A DNA stretch of 64,000 nucleotides from Octadecabacter antarcticus 307 (GCF_000155675.2 NC_020911.1:920501-984500); one strand, 5' to 3'. Shown: positions 51,312 through 61,295, numbered from the stretch's first letter. A program made the numbers and translations. Notes: generated from the letters alone by a model not told the origin.

Positions 51312-51799
51312 GCGACCACCATGAAAAATCTGCCAATGAGATCGAAGCACTGGTTCTAAGGGCCGCGCGCGGCGGTGGCCTGCCGCTCGGTCTGGCTGAG
51401 GATTTGGCAATGGCGACGGCGTACCTCGATCTGGATCAGATTGCGACATGTCCCTGTCACAAGGGCGGTTCGGCAACTTCTATCCCGACGGCATTGGACC
51501 TTGTTGCGGCGGGAGAGGGGCCGCAAACCGTCGTTGCGGACCGAGCAACAATTGACGCCTATGTCGCGTCAGTTGAACATCACACAAAACAGACTTTGAT
51601 CTGGGAGGCAACCGCGACAGGTGCGATTTTTCAGCGGTTTGAGCCTATAAAACTCACTTTGCGTACGCCCAAAGGACGCCGTGTTCTGCCTGCGGCGTTG
51701 AGCGATCATCTTACTGATATGGCGGCGAAAACCTTGGTTCCAGAAACGGACGCATCACGGATGGGTGGGGCTGGTGCTGGGCTGACGGACAACGACTGA
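51308..51799 (+). CDS. DUF3726 family protein
   Basis: 163 residues, cytoplasmic by lack of signal. Starts SDHHEKSANEIEALVLRAAR and continues GGGLPLGLAEDLAMATAYLD, a pattern I associate with DUF3726; CPCHKGG in the middle could bind metal. The end is acidic. Translationally coupled to the preceding 548-residue protein. Function unknown; the family name is from memory and less sure than the existence of the gene. Confidence 0.72.
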   Translation: MSDHHEKSANEIEALVLRAARGGGLPLGLAEDLAMATAYLDLDQIATCPCHKGGSATSIPTALDLVAAGEGPQTVVADRATIDAYVASVEHHTKQTLIWEATATGAIFQRFEPIKLTLRTPKGRRVLPAALSDHLTDMAAKTLVPETDASRMGGAGAGLTDND

Positions 51800-51805
51800 C
51801 AGCGT

Positions 51806-52576
51806 TCAGGCGAACGGGTCTTCGGGGTAGCCGACACTGGCCAAATATAACCCATGCGGTGGGCAAACCGGCCCACAAGCGGTGCGGTCGCGGGCATTCA
51901 AGGCGGCGCTGACATCATCGCGTGTCCACGCACCTGCGCCGACCCGTTCCAATGTTCCAACAAAGCTGCGCACTTGGTTGTGCAGAAAAGACCGCGCGCG
52001 CACGTGGAATCGGAATTCTTGTGCGCCATCGCTGCGGGCGACCTGTTCAATATCCAAACCGTCCAATGTGCGCATCGGGCTGTCCGCCTGACACACTGTT
52101 GATCGAAACGTGGTGAAATCATGGTGGCCCAATAGACGATCCGCCCCCGCCTGCATTGCGGCCCCGTCCAGTTTTTGGCTGACCTGCCAGACCTTGCCAG
52201 CCTCGAGCACCAAGGGCGCGCGGCGGTTGACCAGTCGGAACAAATAGCGCCGTTCAAGTGCTGAAAACCGCGCGTGCCAATCGTCCGCAACTTGCACGCA
52301 GGCAACGATTGAAACCGGCGCGGGTTTGAGATGGAAATTAAGTGCTTCGGACAGCCGGAACGCATCCCATGTCTTGTCCATATCGCAATGCGCCACTTGC
52401 CCCAGTGCGTGCACGCCCGCATCTGTGCGCCCTGCCGCGCCAATCGTGTGGCCGCGTGGTTCGAGCTTTGCCAATGCCGCCTCAATCGCGCCCTGAACTG
52501 ACGGATCACTGGTTTGGCGTTGCCAGCCGCAAAACGGCGCGCCGTCATATTCGATTTTCAGGGCATAGCGGGGCAT
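51806..52576 (-). CDS. truA: tRNA pseudouridine synthase A
   Basis: Converts uridines 38-40 of the tRNA anticodon arm to pseudouridine. 256 residues. The N-terminus has [16 protein letters not shown], the catalytic aspartate is in [13 protein letters not shown], and the C-terminal part has [19 protein letters not shown] and [11 protein letters not shown]. It converges on the DUF3726 gene, with six bases between stops. Confidence 0.97.
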   Translation of the reverse strand: MPRYALKIEYDGAPFCGWQRQTSDPSVQGAIEAALAKLEPRGHTIGAAGRTDAGVHALGQVAHCDMDKTWDAFRLSEALNFHLKPAPVSIVACVQVADDWHARFSALERRYLFRLVNRRAPLVLEAGKVWQVSQKLDGAAMQAGADRLLGHHDFTTFRSTVCQADSPMRTLDGLDIEQVARSDGAQEFRFHVRARSFLHNQVRSFVGTLERVGAGAWTRDDVSAALNARDRTACGPVCPPHGLYLASVGYPEDPFA

Positions 52577-52674
52577 AGTGGCGGCTTAGGCGTGCTGCGC
52601 CGTGAAATCAATCCCTACACATCGGGTTGGCGGCCCCCTATCTTATGCAGGGTGAACTTTGAAAGGTACTCGGC

Positions 52675-54090
52675 GTGGTCATCACTACACTTACGAATAC
52701 GATCACGCGGGGCGTGGGTACAATTACGGACACGTTGAGCGCGCCGTTCACGGAACCGGTTATTCGGCTTGGCGTCACGGGGCTAAGCCGTGCGGGTAAG
52801 ACGGTGTTTATCACGTCGTTGGTTGCCAACCTGCTGAACCGCGGGCGGATGCCGCAATTTCACGCAGCGGCTTCTGGACGCATTCAGACGATTTATCTGC
52901 AACCGCAACCTGACGACACGATGCCGCGGTTTGACTACGAGAACCACCTAGCCGCTTTGACAGCGAAAAACCCTCATTGGCCCGCAGGCACGCAGCGGAT
53001 TTCTGAATTGCGCCTTTCGATACGGGTGCAGCCCACAGGTTTGCTTGGGTCCTTTCAAGGCCCAAGGACCGTCCATTTGGACATCGTGGATTACCCGGGC
53101 GAATGGCTGTTGGATTTGTCGTTGATGGACAAAGATTTCGCAACGTGGTCGGCTGAAGTCTTATCGCGTTTGGCTGGGCGGCCCGCCGCCGCTGATTTTG
53201 AAAGTGCGCTGGATGCTTGCGATCCTGCGAGTGGGTTTGTGGAAACACAGGCACAAGACGTCGCGGGCGCGTTTACCGCACACCTGAAGGCCGCGCGTGA
53301 AGCTGGGTTTTCCGACTGCACACCGGGGCGGTTTCTGCTGCCCGGCGACCTTGAAGGCTCGCCAGTGTTGACATTCGCGCCTTTGCCGCCCGTGGATCGG
53401 CCCGCCCGAAAATCACTGTGGCGTGAGTTTGAGCGGCGGTTCGAAAGCTATAAACGCAATGTCGTGCGACCGTTCTTTCGCGATCATTTCGCAAAGATTG
53501 ACCGCCAGATCGTGCTGGTTGATGTGCTGGGTGCGATCCATTCCGGCCCGCAAGCGGTTGAAGACATGCGCCGTGCAATGGCCGATATTCTTGGCGCATT
53601 TAGACCCGGTCGCAACAGTTTCTTGACACAGTTTTTCCAAGGGCGGCGGATTGAAAAAATCCTGTTTGCCGCCACCAAAGCCGACCATTTGCACCACCAA
53701 CAACACCCACAATTGACCGCCATTACCCAAGCGCTACTGCGTGATGCGCAGGACCGCGCGGAATTTTCGGGTGCCACAACGCAGGCCATGTCCATTGCCG
53801 CGTTGCGCACAACTGTTGAAGAGACACGCAACCACAACGGTGTGGACCTCGGCGTCGTGCGCGGCCGGATTTTGCGCGCAAATGAACAAAAAGCGTTCTA
53901 CCCCGGAGCCTTGCCAACTGACCCCGCACATCTGCTTGGCCCGGCGCGGTCTGGCGCGAAAACCTGGCTTGATGCCGATTATGAAGTCATGAGTTTCGCA
54001 CCTGCACCGCTGACGCTCAAACCCGGGGACGGGCCACCGCATATCCGGCTTGATCGCGCTGCGCAGTTCCTGTTGGGGGATAAGTTATGA
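52675..54090 (+). CDS. ycjX: YcjX-family P-loop protein (DUF463)
   Basis: GTPase-like or ATPase-like protein of 471 residues. Walker A is GLSRAGKT near residue 36, followed by VFITSLVANLLNRGRMPQFH. Later blocks are LDIVDYPGEWLLDL (switch-type) and RQIVLVDVLGAIHSGPQAVE. YcjX in E. coli is a stress-associated protein of uncertain function, paired with YcjF. Start is GTG with AAAGG upstream. Overlaps ycjF by four bases. Confidence 0.92.
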   Translation: MVITTLTNTITRGVGTITDTLSAPFTEPVIRLGVTGLSRAGKTVFITSLVANLLNRGRMPQFHAAASGRIQTIYLQPQPDDTMPRFDYENHLAALTAKNPHWPAGTQRISELRLSIRVQPTGLLGSFQGPRTVHLDIVDYPGEWLLDLSLMDKDFATWSAEVLSRLAGRPAAADFESALDACDPASGFVETQAQDVAGAFTAHLKAAREAGFSDCTPGRFLLPGDLEGSPVLTFAPLPPVDRPARKSLWREFERRFESYKRNVVRPFFRDHFAKIDRQIVLVDVLGAIHSGPQAVEDMRRAMADILGAFRPGRNSFLTQFFQGRRIEKILFAATKADHLHHQQHPQLTAITQALLRDAQDRAEFSGATTQAMSIAALRTTVEETRNHNGVDLGVVRGRILRANEQKAFYPGALPTDPAHLLGPARSGAKTWLDADYEVMSFAPAPLTLKPGDGPPHIRLDRAAQFLLGDKL

Positions 54091-55100
54091 CATCAAAAAT
54101 CAAAAGCGGCCCCGTCCTTTTTGATCTGGATGACACGGATGATGTGACGCCATCGACAGCGCCGCCGGTGCCGGAATTGGACGTCACTCCAACCCCTGCC
54201 GCTATGCAGCGCATGGCGAGTTTGGCGGCAAAACGCCCAAACCGTTTGGCGCGTTGGTTCTGGGGGCTTCTGGTTTCGCTGATCGGGTTTCTGATTGGTG
54301 TCGCGGCATGGGATTTCGTGTTTGGGTTGCTGGACCGTTCCCCTATTTTGGGCTGGGTCGCTATTGTACTGACGGGGCTATTCTGCGGCGTCCTGTTGCT
54401 GATTACCCTGCGTGAAATGGCGGCGTTCGGTCGATTGCGCCGCGTTGATCGGATTCAGAACGGCGCCGCCGAAGCGCTGATTGATCACAATTTGGCCCAC
54501 GCCCGTGAGGTCACGGGCCAGATCACAGCGCTTTATCGTCGTCGCGATGATACCCGTTGGGGACGGCAGGCTTTTGGCGAAAAACAGGGTGCCGTGCTTG
54601 ACGCAGACGCTCTGCTGGGCCTCGCAGAGACCACGATCCTCGCGCCGCTCGACGCGCGCGCAAGGCTTGAGGTCGAAGCCGCTGCGCGCAAGGTCGCCAC
54701 CGTCACTGCGATTGTGCCGCTGGCATTGGCGGATGTTTTTACCGCTCTTACGGCCAATATGGCGATGATCCGGCGCATCGCCGAAATCTACGAAGGACGG
54801 TCTGGCACATTGGGAACGTGGCGGCTTACCAAGCAGGTTTTGTCGCATTTGGTCGCAACAGGGGCCGTGGCGGTTGGCGATGATTTGATCGGGTCGATTG
54901 CGGGTGGCGGCGTGCTGTCCAAAGTGTCACGTCGCTTCGGCGAAGGGGTCATTAACGGCGCGCTCACGGCCCGCGTCGGCGTTGCTGCCATGGAGGTTTG
55001 CCGACCGCTAGCCTTTACCGCTGAACCCAAACCGTCGGTGACCAGCCTTGTGAAACGCAGCCTGACAGGGCTGTTTGGGCTGACATCAAAAGATCATTGA
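54087..55100 (+). CDS. ycjF: YcjF-family inner membrane protein (DUF697/TIGR01620)
   Basis: Inner-membrane protein of 337 residues. An acidic, proline-rich N-terminus of about 45 residues leads to two membrane helices at about 52-75 and 86-108 (FWGLLVSLIGFLIGVAAWDF, WVAIVLTGLFCGVLLLITLR). A DUF697-like C-terminal domain follows with ALADVFTALTANMAMIRRIA. Always found with ycjX. Its last bases overlap the end of the M42 peptidase gene on the other strand. Confidence 0.93.
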   Translation: MTSKIKSGPVLFDLDDTDDVTPSTAPPVPELDVTPTPAAMQRMASLAAKRPNRLARWFWGLLVSLIGFLIGVAAWDFVFGLLDRSPILGWVAIVLTGLFCGVLLLITLREMAAFGRLRRVDRIQNGAAEALIDHNLAHAREVTGQITALYRRRDDTRWGRQAFGEKQGAVLDADALLGLAETTILAPLDARARLEVEAAARKVATVTAIVPLALADVFTALTANMAMIRRIAEIYEGRSGTLGTWRLTKQVLSHLVATGAVAVGDDLIGSIAGGGVLSKVSRRFGEGVINGALTARVGVAAMEVCRPLAFTAEPKPSVTSLVKRSLTGLFGLTSKDH

Positions 55101-56134
55101 TCGGCCAGATACGCCGTCAAAATGTCCAGCGCCGCCTGCAAATCGGTTTTATGGATCATCTCTGTGACGGTATGAATATAGCGCGTCCCGACGACAATTC
55201 CGACGGCACGCGCACCGGCGGCTGCCTGCTGTGCAGCGGCCCCGTCCTGGCCACCCGCCGCCAGCATTGTGCGCTGATAGGGGATGCTATTCTTGATCGC
55301 GAGTGCTTCAATCTCGCGCACCAATGCCTTGTCCGCGATGAAGCTGCTGTCACGTACGTGCAGCCCAAAGCCGCGGCCTTGAATGGTCGTCGCGTCCTTG
55401 TCGGGCACACCGGGGGTGTCACAAGCCAGCGTGGTGTCGATGCCAATTCCGATGTCTGGCTGGACCTTAAACGCGGACGTTCTGGCCCCCCGCAATCCCA
55501 CTTCTTCTTGCGTCGTGAACACCACATGGATTTCCGAGCCACGCCCTTTGGAGCCAAGCTTTCTCATCATCTCGATGCCCAACCAACACGCGATGCGATT
55601 GTCTAACGCCTTGGATACAAATTTATCGCCAATTTCAATAAATGGTTCGTCCATCACCACATAATCACCGACCTTCACAACGTCTTTGGAGGCTTCACCC
55701 ATGCCGAGATCAACGTAGAATTCCCCGACTTCGGGAATTTTCTTGCGATCCTCAGCCGATGAAATGTGAATTGGTTTGCCACTCGGGTTCATCACGCCCT
55801 TAAAATCCCCATCGTCGGTGCAGACCAGCACACGGCGCGAGAACAGATTGCGCGGATCAAAGCCGCCGACGGGCTGCAGATACAGATATCCTTTGTCGCT
55901 GATATGGCAGACCAGAAAGCCGATTTCGTCCATGTGACACAACAACATGATCTTTGGCGCGTTCGGTTTTTCGGCGTCACGGCGACACAAAAGTGACCCC
56001 ATCGGATCGACTGTTACCTCATCAAACAGCCCCTCAATTTCACCCATGATCAGGTCGCGCACGCGATCCTCATGGCCTGGAACACCTGGAATTTCACAAA
56101 GTTGGCGCAGCAGTTCGGTGTTCATTTTAGACAT
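55094..56134 (-). CDS. M42 family metallo-aminopeptidase
   Basis: Cytoplasmic di-metal aminopeptidase or glutamyl-aminopeptidase-like enzyme, 346 residues, often a large tetrahedral assembly (TET). Metal ligand blocks are LLCHMDEIGFLV, ALDNRIACWLG, TTQEEVGLRGAR (E pair), DTTLACDTPG and RYIHTVTEMI. The ATG at 56134 with AAAGGACG upstream was chosen instead of the open frame to 56206. It ends convergent with ycjF, overlapping by seven bases. Peptide substrates unknown. Confidence 0.94.
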   Translation of the reverse strand: MSKMNTELLRQLCEIPGVPGHEDRVRDLIMGEIEGLFDEVTVDPMGSLLCRRDAEKPNAPKIMLLCHMDEIGFLVCHISDKGYLYLQPVGGFDPRNLFSRRVLVCTDDGDFKGVMNPSGKPIHISSAEDRKKIPEVGEFYVDLGMGEASKDVVKVGDYVVMDEPFIEIGDKFVSKALDNRIACWLGIEMMRKLGSKGRGSEIHVVFTTQEEVGLRGARTSAFKVQPDIGIGIDTTLACDTPGVPDKDATTIQGRGFGLHVRDSSFIADKALVREIEALAIKNSIPYQRTMLAAGGQDGAAAQQAAAGARAVGIVVGTRYIHTVTEMIHKTDLQAALDILTAYLADQ

Positions 56135-56411
56135 TGGGGCGTCCTTTCGGGGCGTTGTTAGCCAAAGACTGATCCAGCAGCCTGTCCGATGCAAGGGCCG
56201 GATCAAAGGTTAACAAGTGACGGACAATTCGCGTTTATCCACCGATTTCTGCGCCACAATCCCGCTTATCCCCAAGAAAGTGCTTTACAGGAGGGGGGGT
56301 AAAAAGCGACGATATATGGTAAGGAAGGGACTATGTATCCTTTCTGATTGAGCAGGACACCAGATATAGCCACTGCCAAGGCGGTCTGGATTGGCACAGG
56401 AGGGTTAACGA

Positions 56412-56915
56412 ATGGCACTCACAGAAAGTTTCGAGCACACAGACGACATCCACCCGATCGATTTGGCGGAACATATTGCAGAACACCACGCGTGGGAATT
56501 TGATCGCATCCATGACGACCAAATTGCGTTTGCGGTGGAAGGCCAGTGGCGGACCTACGCGATCACTTTGGCATGGTCGGCGTATGATCAAACCCTGCGC
56601 CTAATTTGCACGTTTGAAATGGAACCGCCCGCTGACCGGATGGCTGAGCTTTATGAATGTTTGAACCTGACCAATGATATGTGTTGGGCGGGTGCGTTCA
56701 CATTTTGGGCTGAACAAAAGCTCATGGTCTATCGCTATGGTCTGGTCCTCGCGGGTGAACAAGTTGCTGGGCCGGAACAGATCGACACGATGATTAATGC
56801 CGCCGTGCTTAGCGCGGAACGCTTTTATCCGGCGTTCCAATTGGTCACATGGGCAGAACGCACGCCCAAAGACGCCATTCAGGTTGCCATCGCAGAAGCC
56901 TACGGCCGCGCATGA
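56412..56915 (+). CDS. YbjN-domain protein
   Basis: Cytoplasmic protein of 167 residues with the YbjN fold (type III secretion chaperone-like). Blocks are HHAWEFDRIHDDQIAFAVEG, LRLICTFEMEPP, LYECLNLTNDMCWAGAFTFW and a C-terminal helix. GGAGGG lies seven bases before the ATG. It is followed by proC on the same strand, a usual neighbour in this group. Role in the cell not known. Confidence 0.88.
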   Translation: MALTESFEHTDDIHPIDLAEHIAEHHAWEFDRIHDDQIAFAVEGQWRTYAITLAWSAYDQTLRLICTFEMEPPADRMAELYECLNLTNDMCWAGAFTFWAEQKLMVYRYGLVLAGEQVAGPEQIDTMINAAVLSAERFYPAFQLVTWAERTPKDAIQVAIAEAYGRA

Positions 56916-57012
56916 TCGCGCCATGATAGCGCTTGTGAAACAGCCGACAGCAACCGCTTGAACCCCCGCTTTGTGCGCCCTACGTTCAGCGCAATGGAGC
57001 GAGGATTTTTTC

Positions 57013-57825
57013 ATGTCTATGGCAGCAATAGAAGAACGCGGCATGGTCCTTTTGGGCTGTGGCAAAATGGGGTCAGCGATGCTGGCCGGTTGGTTATCGG
57101 GCGGCATGTCCCCCTCCGCCATTTGGGTCCTCGACCCCTATCCAAGCGATTGGTTGCTCAGCACAGGCGTGCATGTGAACGACGGTGTGCCCGCCAACCC
57201 TGCCATCGCGTTGATCGCAGTCAAACCTCAGATGATGGGGGATGCACTGCCGTCAATGGCAGCCCTTGGCAACGCATCAACCGTGTTCTTGTCCATTGCT
57301 GCAGGCACGTCTATTTCCGCGTTTGAGACTGCGCTGGGTACTGATAGCCCTATTATTCGCGCCATGCCCAACACGCCCGCCGCGATCGGGCGCGGGATCA
57401 CGGCCATCGTCGGGAATGTAAATGCGACATCAGCGCATATGGACATGGCTGACGCATTGCTATGCGCGGTCGGACAAGTTGTGCGGCTTGAGGGCGAACA
57501 CCAGATTGATGCAGTGACAGGCGTCAGCGGGTCGGGTCCGGCGTATGTGTTTCATCTGATTGAAACCTTGGCCGCTGCGGGGGTGGCCGAAGGGTTGCCC
57601 GCAGATTTGGCGATGAAACTGGCCAAGGCAACGGTCGGCGGGGCAGGGCAATTGGCCGAAGACGCGGATGAGGACCCCAGCCAGTTGCGCGTCAATGTCA
57701 CGTCGCCAAATGGCACGACCCATGCGGCGTTGCAGGTGTTGATGGACGAGGAGACGGGGTTGCCGCCCTTGCTGCGCCGCGCTGTCAAAGCGGCGGCAGA
57801 TCGCGGGCGGGAATTGGGGAAATGA
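57013..57825 (+). CDS. proC: Pyrroline-5-carboxylate reductase
   Basis: Last step of proline synthesis, reducing pyrroline-5-carboxylate with NAD(P)H. 270 residues. The dinucleotide site is VLLGCGKMGSAMLAG, followed by IRAMPNTPAAIGRGI and the signature AVTGVSGSGPAYVFHLIETL, then the C-terminal VTSPNGTTHAALQVL. The ATG at 57013 with GAGG ten bases upstream is preferred over the open frame to 56971. Its stop overlaps the csaA start (ATGA). Confidence 0.96.
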   Translation: MSMAAIEERGMVLLGCGKMGSAMLAGWLSGGMSPSAIWVLDPYPSDWLLSTGVHVNDGVPANPAIALIAVKPQMMGDALPSMAALGNASTVFLSIAAGTSISAFETALGTDSPIIRAMPNTPAAIGRGITAIVGNVNATSAHMDMADALLCAVGQVVRLEGEHQIDAVTGVSGSGPAYVFHLIETLAAAGVAEGLPADLAMKLAKATVGGAGQLAEDADEDPSQLRVNVTSPNGTTHAALQVLMDEETGLPPLLRRAVKAAADRGRELGK

Positions 57826-58157
57826 GCGAGATTACCTTCGATGAGTTCATGAAAGTCGACATTCGCGTGGGCCGCGTTGTGCGCGCCGAAACGTTTTCAG
57901 AAGCGCGCAAGCCAGCGATCAAAATGTGGGTTGATTTTGGGCCCGAGATTGGGGAGCGCAAGACCTCGGCCCAGATCACCGACCATTATATCCCTGACGA
58001 TTTGATTGGGCGGCAGGTCATGGGCGTTGTCAATTTCCCACCCCGCCAGATCGGGCTGTTTATGTCCGAGGTGCTGGTGCTGGGTGCCCATGACGACACA
58101 GGCGTGGTCTTGATCGCGCCGGAAAAGGAAATCCCGCTAGGAGCCCGGATGTGTTGA
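57822..58157 (+). CDS. csaA: CsaA-type tRNA-binding/chaperone protein
   Basis: Small OB-fold protein of 111 residues related to the tRNA-binding domain of methionyl-tRNA synthetase. Blocks are FDEFMKVDIRVGRVVRAETF, KTSAQITDHY, and VMGVVNFPPRQIGLFMSEVL. CsaA has been described as an export-related chaperone; its exact task is unclear. It overlaps proC upstream and the hydroxyacid dehydrogenase downstream. Confidence 0.93.
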   Translation: MSEITFDEFMKVDIRVGRVVRAETFSEARKPAIKMWVDFGPEIGERKTSAQITDHYIPDDLIGRQVMGVVNFPPRQIGLFMSEVLVLGAHDDTGVVLIAPEKEIPLGARMC

Positions 58158-59101
58158 AAAAACTTCTGATTACGCGGTCCATTGCGCTGCCAGTGCTGGT
58201 GCAAGCCAAGTTGCAGTTTGACGTGACCGTCCATCTGGGCGGCAAGCTGTCTGTCGCGGAGGCGGCACAGGCGCTGGCACAGTTTGATGCGATCCTGCCG
58301 ACCTTGGGCGATGCGTTCACCACGGATGCGTTTTTGGGCGAAATGCGATGTAAAATGATTGGCAATTTTGGTGTGGGATACAACCACATTGATGCAGATG
58401 CTGCGGCGAAAGCGGGCGTCACTGTGTCCAACACGCCGGACGTGTTGACCGATGCAACGGCTGATATCGCGCTGACGCTGGTGTTGGCGACAGCGCGTCG
58501 TGCGGGTGAAGGGGAACGGTTGGTACGATCCGGCGAATGGGGCGGCTTCACTGGTGGCGGCATGCTTGGCACCCACGTTACCGGCAAAACACTGGGCGTA
58601 ATTGGCATGGGACGTATCGGGCAGGCGATTGCGGCGCGGTGTCATTACGGGTTCGGTATGGACGTGGTGTTTCACAACCGATCGCCCAAAGTGGTGGACG
58701 TTCCAGCGCGGCAATTGGATAGACTACACGATGTGATGGCAGCGGCAGATTTCGTGGTTGTGGCAACCCCTGGCGGGGCGGATACGACAAAGCTGATTGA
58801 TGCACCTGCACTGGCTGCGATGAAGCCCACGGGTATTTTCGTTAACATTTCACGCGGCGAAGTCGTGGACGAGGACGCGCTGATCATGGCCTTGGAAACC
58901 GGTCAGATTGCTGGGGCTGGCCTTGATGTATACGAAAAAGAACCCTACGTACCGCCGCGGCTGTTGGCCTTGGAAAACTGTGTCTTATTACCCCATCTTG
59001 GGTCAGCGACGCAAGAAACTCGGCAGGCAATGGCGCAGATGGCGCTGGACAACATCATAGCTTGGGCGGACGGGGGCGATCCACCGCAGCGGGTGAATTG
59101 A
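58151..59101 (+). CDS. D-2-hydroxyacid dehydrogenase, glyoxylate/hydroxypyruvate reductase type
   Basis: Cytoplasmic NAD(P)H enzyme of 316 residues. The nucleotide site is LGVIGMGRIGQAIAAR. Catalytic residues are in NISRGEVVDEDAL (R), LDVYEKEP (E) and LLPHLGSAT (H). The resemblance is to glyoxylate/hydroxypyruvate reductases rather than lactate dehydrogenases. The start is a GTG that overlaps the end of csaA by seven bases. It ends six bases from the tdk stop on the other strand. Confidence 0.93.
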   Translation: MLKKLLITRSIALPVLVQAKLQFDVTVHLGGKLSVAEAAQALAQFDAILPTLGDAFTTDAFLGEMRCKMIGNFGVGYNHIDADAAAKAGVTVSNTPDVLTDATADIALTLVLATARRAGEGERLVRSGEWGGFTGGGMLGTHVTGKTLGVIGMGRIGQAIAARCHYGFGMDVVFHNRSPKVVDVPARQLDRLHDVMAAADFVVVATPGGADTTKLIDAPALAAMKPTGIFVNISRGEVVDEDALIMALETGQIAGAGLDVYEKEPYVPPRLLALENCVLLPHLGSATQETRQAMAQMALDNIIAWADGGDPPQRVN

Positions 59102-59107
59102 TGTGAC

Positions 59108-59704
59108 CTAAACCAATTTGGCGTCGCCGTCGTCGACCGCCTCGCGCCAGTGGCGACGGCACAGACTGACGTAGGTTTCATTGCCGCCGATCTGTACCTG
59201 ATTGCCGCCCGTCACGACAGTGCCGTCAACGTCTTTGCGCACAACCATCGTGGCTTTCTTACCGCAAAAACAGATGGTTCTGATTTCGCGCATTTCATCG
59301 GCAAGCGCGAGGAGCGTGGCCGACCCCGGGAATAGCTCCCCCATGAAATCGACTCTCAGCCCGTAGGTCATGACAGGCATGCCAAGGTCGTCGACAGCGC
59401 GCGCCAGTTGCCAGACTTGATCGGGGCTGAGAAATTGCGCCTCGTCGATGAAAACGCAGGCACATGGCCCCGCTGAGATGCGTTGTTCGATCTTGCAAAA
59501 CAAATCATCGTTGCGCCCAAAGGTATCGGCTGGCTCACCGATGCCGATCCGGCTTGCGATGCGCCCCGCCCCCGCACGATTGTCAAATTGCGCGGTCAGC
59601 AAGTAGGTCTGCATGCCGCGTTCTGCGTAATTATGCGCGGCCTGCAACAGCACCGTCGATTTGCCCGCGTTCATTGTGGAATAGTTGAAATAGAGCTTTG
59701 CCAT
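59108..59704 (-). CDS. tdk: Thymidine kinase
   Basis: Type II thymidine kinase of 198 residues that salvages thymidine. The P-loop is STMNAGKST near residue 10, the second acidic motif is CVFIDEAQF, and the lasso/nucleoside part is GGNQVQIGGNETYVSLCRRH. Zinc cysteines occur in ICFCGKK and near the C-terminus (SLCRRH). The ATG at 59704 was chosen from the P-loop distance; the frame is open to 59926 but the extra part is not protein-like. Confidence 0.96.
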   Translation of the reverse strand: MAKLYFNYSTMNAGKSTVLLQAAHNYAERGMQTYLLTAQFDNRAGAGRIASRIGIGEPADTFGRNDDLFCKIEQRISAGPCACVFIDEAQFLSPDQVWQLARAVDDLGMPVMTYGLRVDFMGELFPGSATLLALADEMREIRTICFCGKKATMVVRKDVDGTVVTGGNQVQIGGNETYVSLCRRHWREAVDDGDAKLV

Positions 59705-60018
59705 AATGTCGCAAAATGACCCGCCGCTGGCCCCGTTGCAAGGGCTCAACGGCGGTTCAATGTTTTCGCCCGTGAGCGGTAGGCGGCAAACGCGCCCTTT
59801 CGAAAAGCGGACCAAGGACACTAGGGTTTCAAATGGTGGAGCATCTGACCTTGGATGGGGTCCGAGCCCTTGGCCCTTCGGCGGTGGGGACGCCGATCTT
59901 GGTGGTGTTCTGGTCTTTCCAAGCAACCTTTGGGTCTATACCTATCTGGGTTAGATGGGGTGGTTTATGGGAAAAGATTGGGGTCATTCCCCTCACCACC
60001 AAAATAGGGACGATACAA

Positions 60019-60468
60019 ATGGCGGGCATCGGCAGCTATCTAAAGAAACATACAGAAGCCTTAGTGAAAGACGTTGGGATTGAAGCCGCGTGTCAACTGA
60101 CGGGTAAATCCAAAGCGACCTTGGGTCGATATTATTCTGACTCAGAGGAACACGCGGACAGATTCATGTCCGTGGAAGCTGTGGCCCGACTTGAAGCAGC
60201 GGCGAGCTACCCGCACGTCACATCCGCTTTGGCGGAACTGCATGGCGACACCCTCGACAAGACCAACTCGCACAAGAACTCCCACGGTGGGATCAATTCT
60301 GACGTGATCTCCCTGAGTCAGCGGTTCGCGATGCTGATGGGTGAATATCAGATATCGATTGAGGATGGCGTCATAACCAACAATGAAGCCAAGCGGCTGT
60401 TGCGCGAAACGGTTGAATTGCAGAAAGTTCTGATCGATATGAAGCTACATCTTGAAGATGAAAAATGA
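60019..60468 (+). CDS. Putative small DNA-binding regulator conserved in Rhodobacteraceae
   Basis: 149 residues. N-terminal part [20 protein letters not shown] and [18 protein letters not shown] look like a helix-turn-helix that reads a short site, similar in style to phage or cell-cycle regulators. The middle is glycine- and serine-rich with a linker, and the C-terminal half ([20 protein letters not shown], then a long helix) probably mediates oligomers. The frame is open to 59833, but ATG 60019 with AGGGACG upstream is preferred. Its stop overlaps the arsH start. I recall similar proteins in related bacteria but no characterised function. Confidence 0.75.
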   Translation: MAGIGSYLKKHTEALVKDVGIEAACQLTGKSKATLGRYYSDSEEHADRFMSVEAVARLEAAASYPHVTSALAELHGDTLDKTNSHKNSHGGINSDVISLSQRFAMLMGEYQISIEDGVITNNEAKRLLRETVELQKVLIDMKLHLEDEK

Positions 60469-61181
60469 CTGTGGGTGATCCCTCAGACATGCCTAATTTA
60501 GTATCCAGTGCCCTGAAGCCACTGGATATTAATGCTTTGGTGGGACCGAATGAACCGGACCATCCACCGCGGATACTGCTTCTTTATGGCTCTGTGCGCG
60601 ACTGCAGCTATTCACGCGCAACGGCCGAAGAGGGCGCGCGGGTGCTGCGCACGCTGGGGTGTGAAACCAAGATGTTTAATCCAAGCGGGCTACCCTTGCC
60701 TGATGATGCCCCCATCGATCATCCCAAGGTGGCAGAGCTGCGCGCGTTGGCATTGTGGTGCGAAGGCATGGTCTGGTCGTCGCCCGAACGTCACGGCGCG
60801 ATGACGGGAATTATGAAAGCCCAGATCGATTGGCTACCGCTGTCGCCCATTGGCGGGGCCCGTCCGACGCAGGGGAAAACGCTGGCCGTGATGCAGGTTT
60901 CTGGCGGGTCGCAGTCGTTTAACGCGGTTAACCAGATGCGGATTCTGGGGCGCTGGATGCGCATGGTGACGATCCCGAACCAGTCTTCGGTGCCGATGGC
61001 ATGGAAAGAATTTGAGGCTGGGCGGATGAAACCGTCACCGCTCTACAACCGGATCGTTGACGTGATGGAGGAACTCGCGCGATTCACGGTGATGACGCGT
61101 GGCCGCAAAGACATGCTCGTCGATCGCTATTCTGAACGGGTCGAATCGCTTGAAGACGTTCACAAGCGGGTTTCCAGTTAG
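60465..61181 (+). CDS. arsH: ArsH-type NADPH-dependent FMN reductase
   Basis: 238 residues, flavodoxin-like. The FMN phosphate loop is [19 protein letters not shown]; the central part is [20 protein letters not shown], then [20 protein letters not shown] and [16 protein letters not shown], all typical of ArsH. ArsH can oxidise trivalent organoarsenicals and reduces other compounds. No arsR, arsC or arsenite pump is in the window. Overlaps by four bases the putative DNA-binding gene. A second start at 60489 is possible. Confidence 0.93.
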   Translation: MTVGDPSDMPNLVSSALKPLDINALVGPNEPDHPPRILLLYGSVRDCSYSRATAEEGARVLRTLGCETKMFNPSGLPLPDDAPIDHPKVAELRALALWCEGMVWSSPERHGAMTGIMKAQIDWLPLSPIGGARPTQGKTLAVMQVSGGSQSFNAVNQMRILGRWMRMVTIPNQSSVPMAWKEFEAGRMKPSPLYNRIVDVMEELARFTVMTRGRKDMLVDRYSERVESLEDVHKRVSS

Positions 61182-61295
61182 GACCGCGGCGACACCTTTC
61201 AGTCCAGCACAACCCTAGCGTTTGCAATTTCAACGAAAAAGATTACGCTAGCATCATTATGTTTGACGACTTGGACTTGAACGGAATCATTTTCA

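Noticed and set aside
50430..51476. 348-codon minus-strand open frame
   Set aside because: It is antisense to the 548-residue protein gene, has no ribosome site and a proline/arginine/histidine-rich composition typical of a shadow frame.
59833..60018. Longer N-terminus for the small DNA-binding protein
   Set aside because: The upstream part is not protein-like, and the ATG at 60019 has a good ribosome site.
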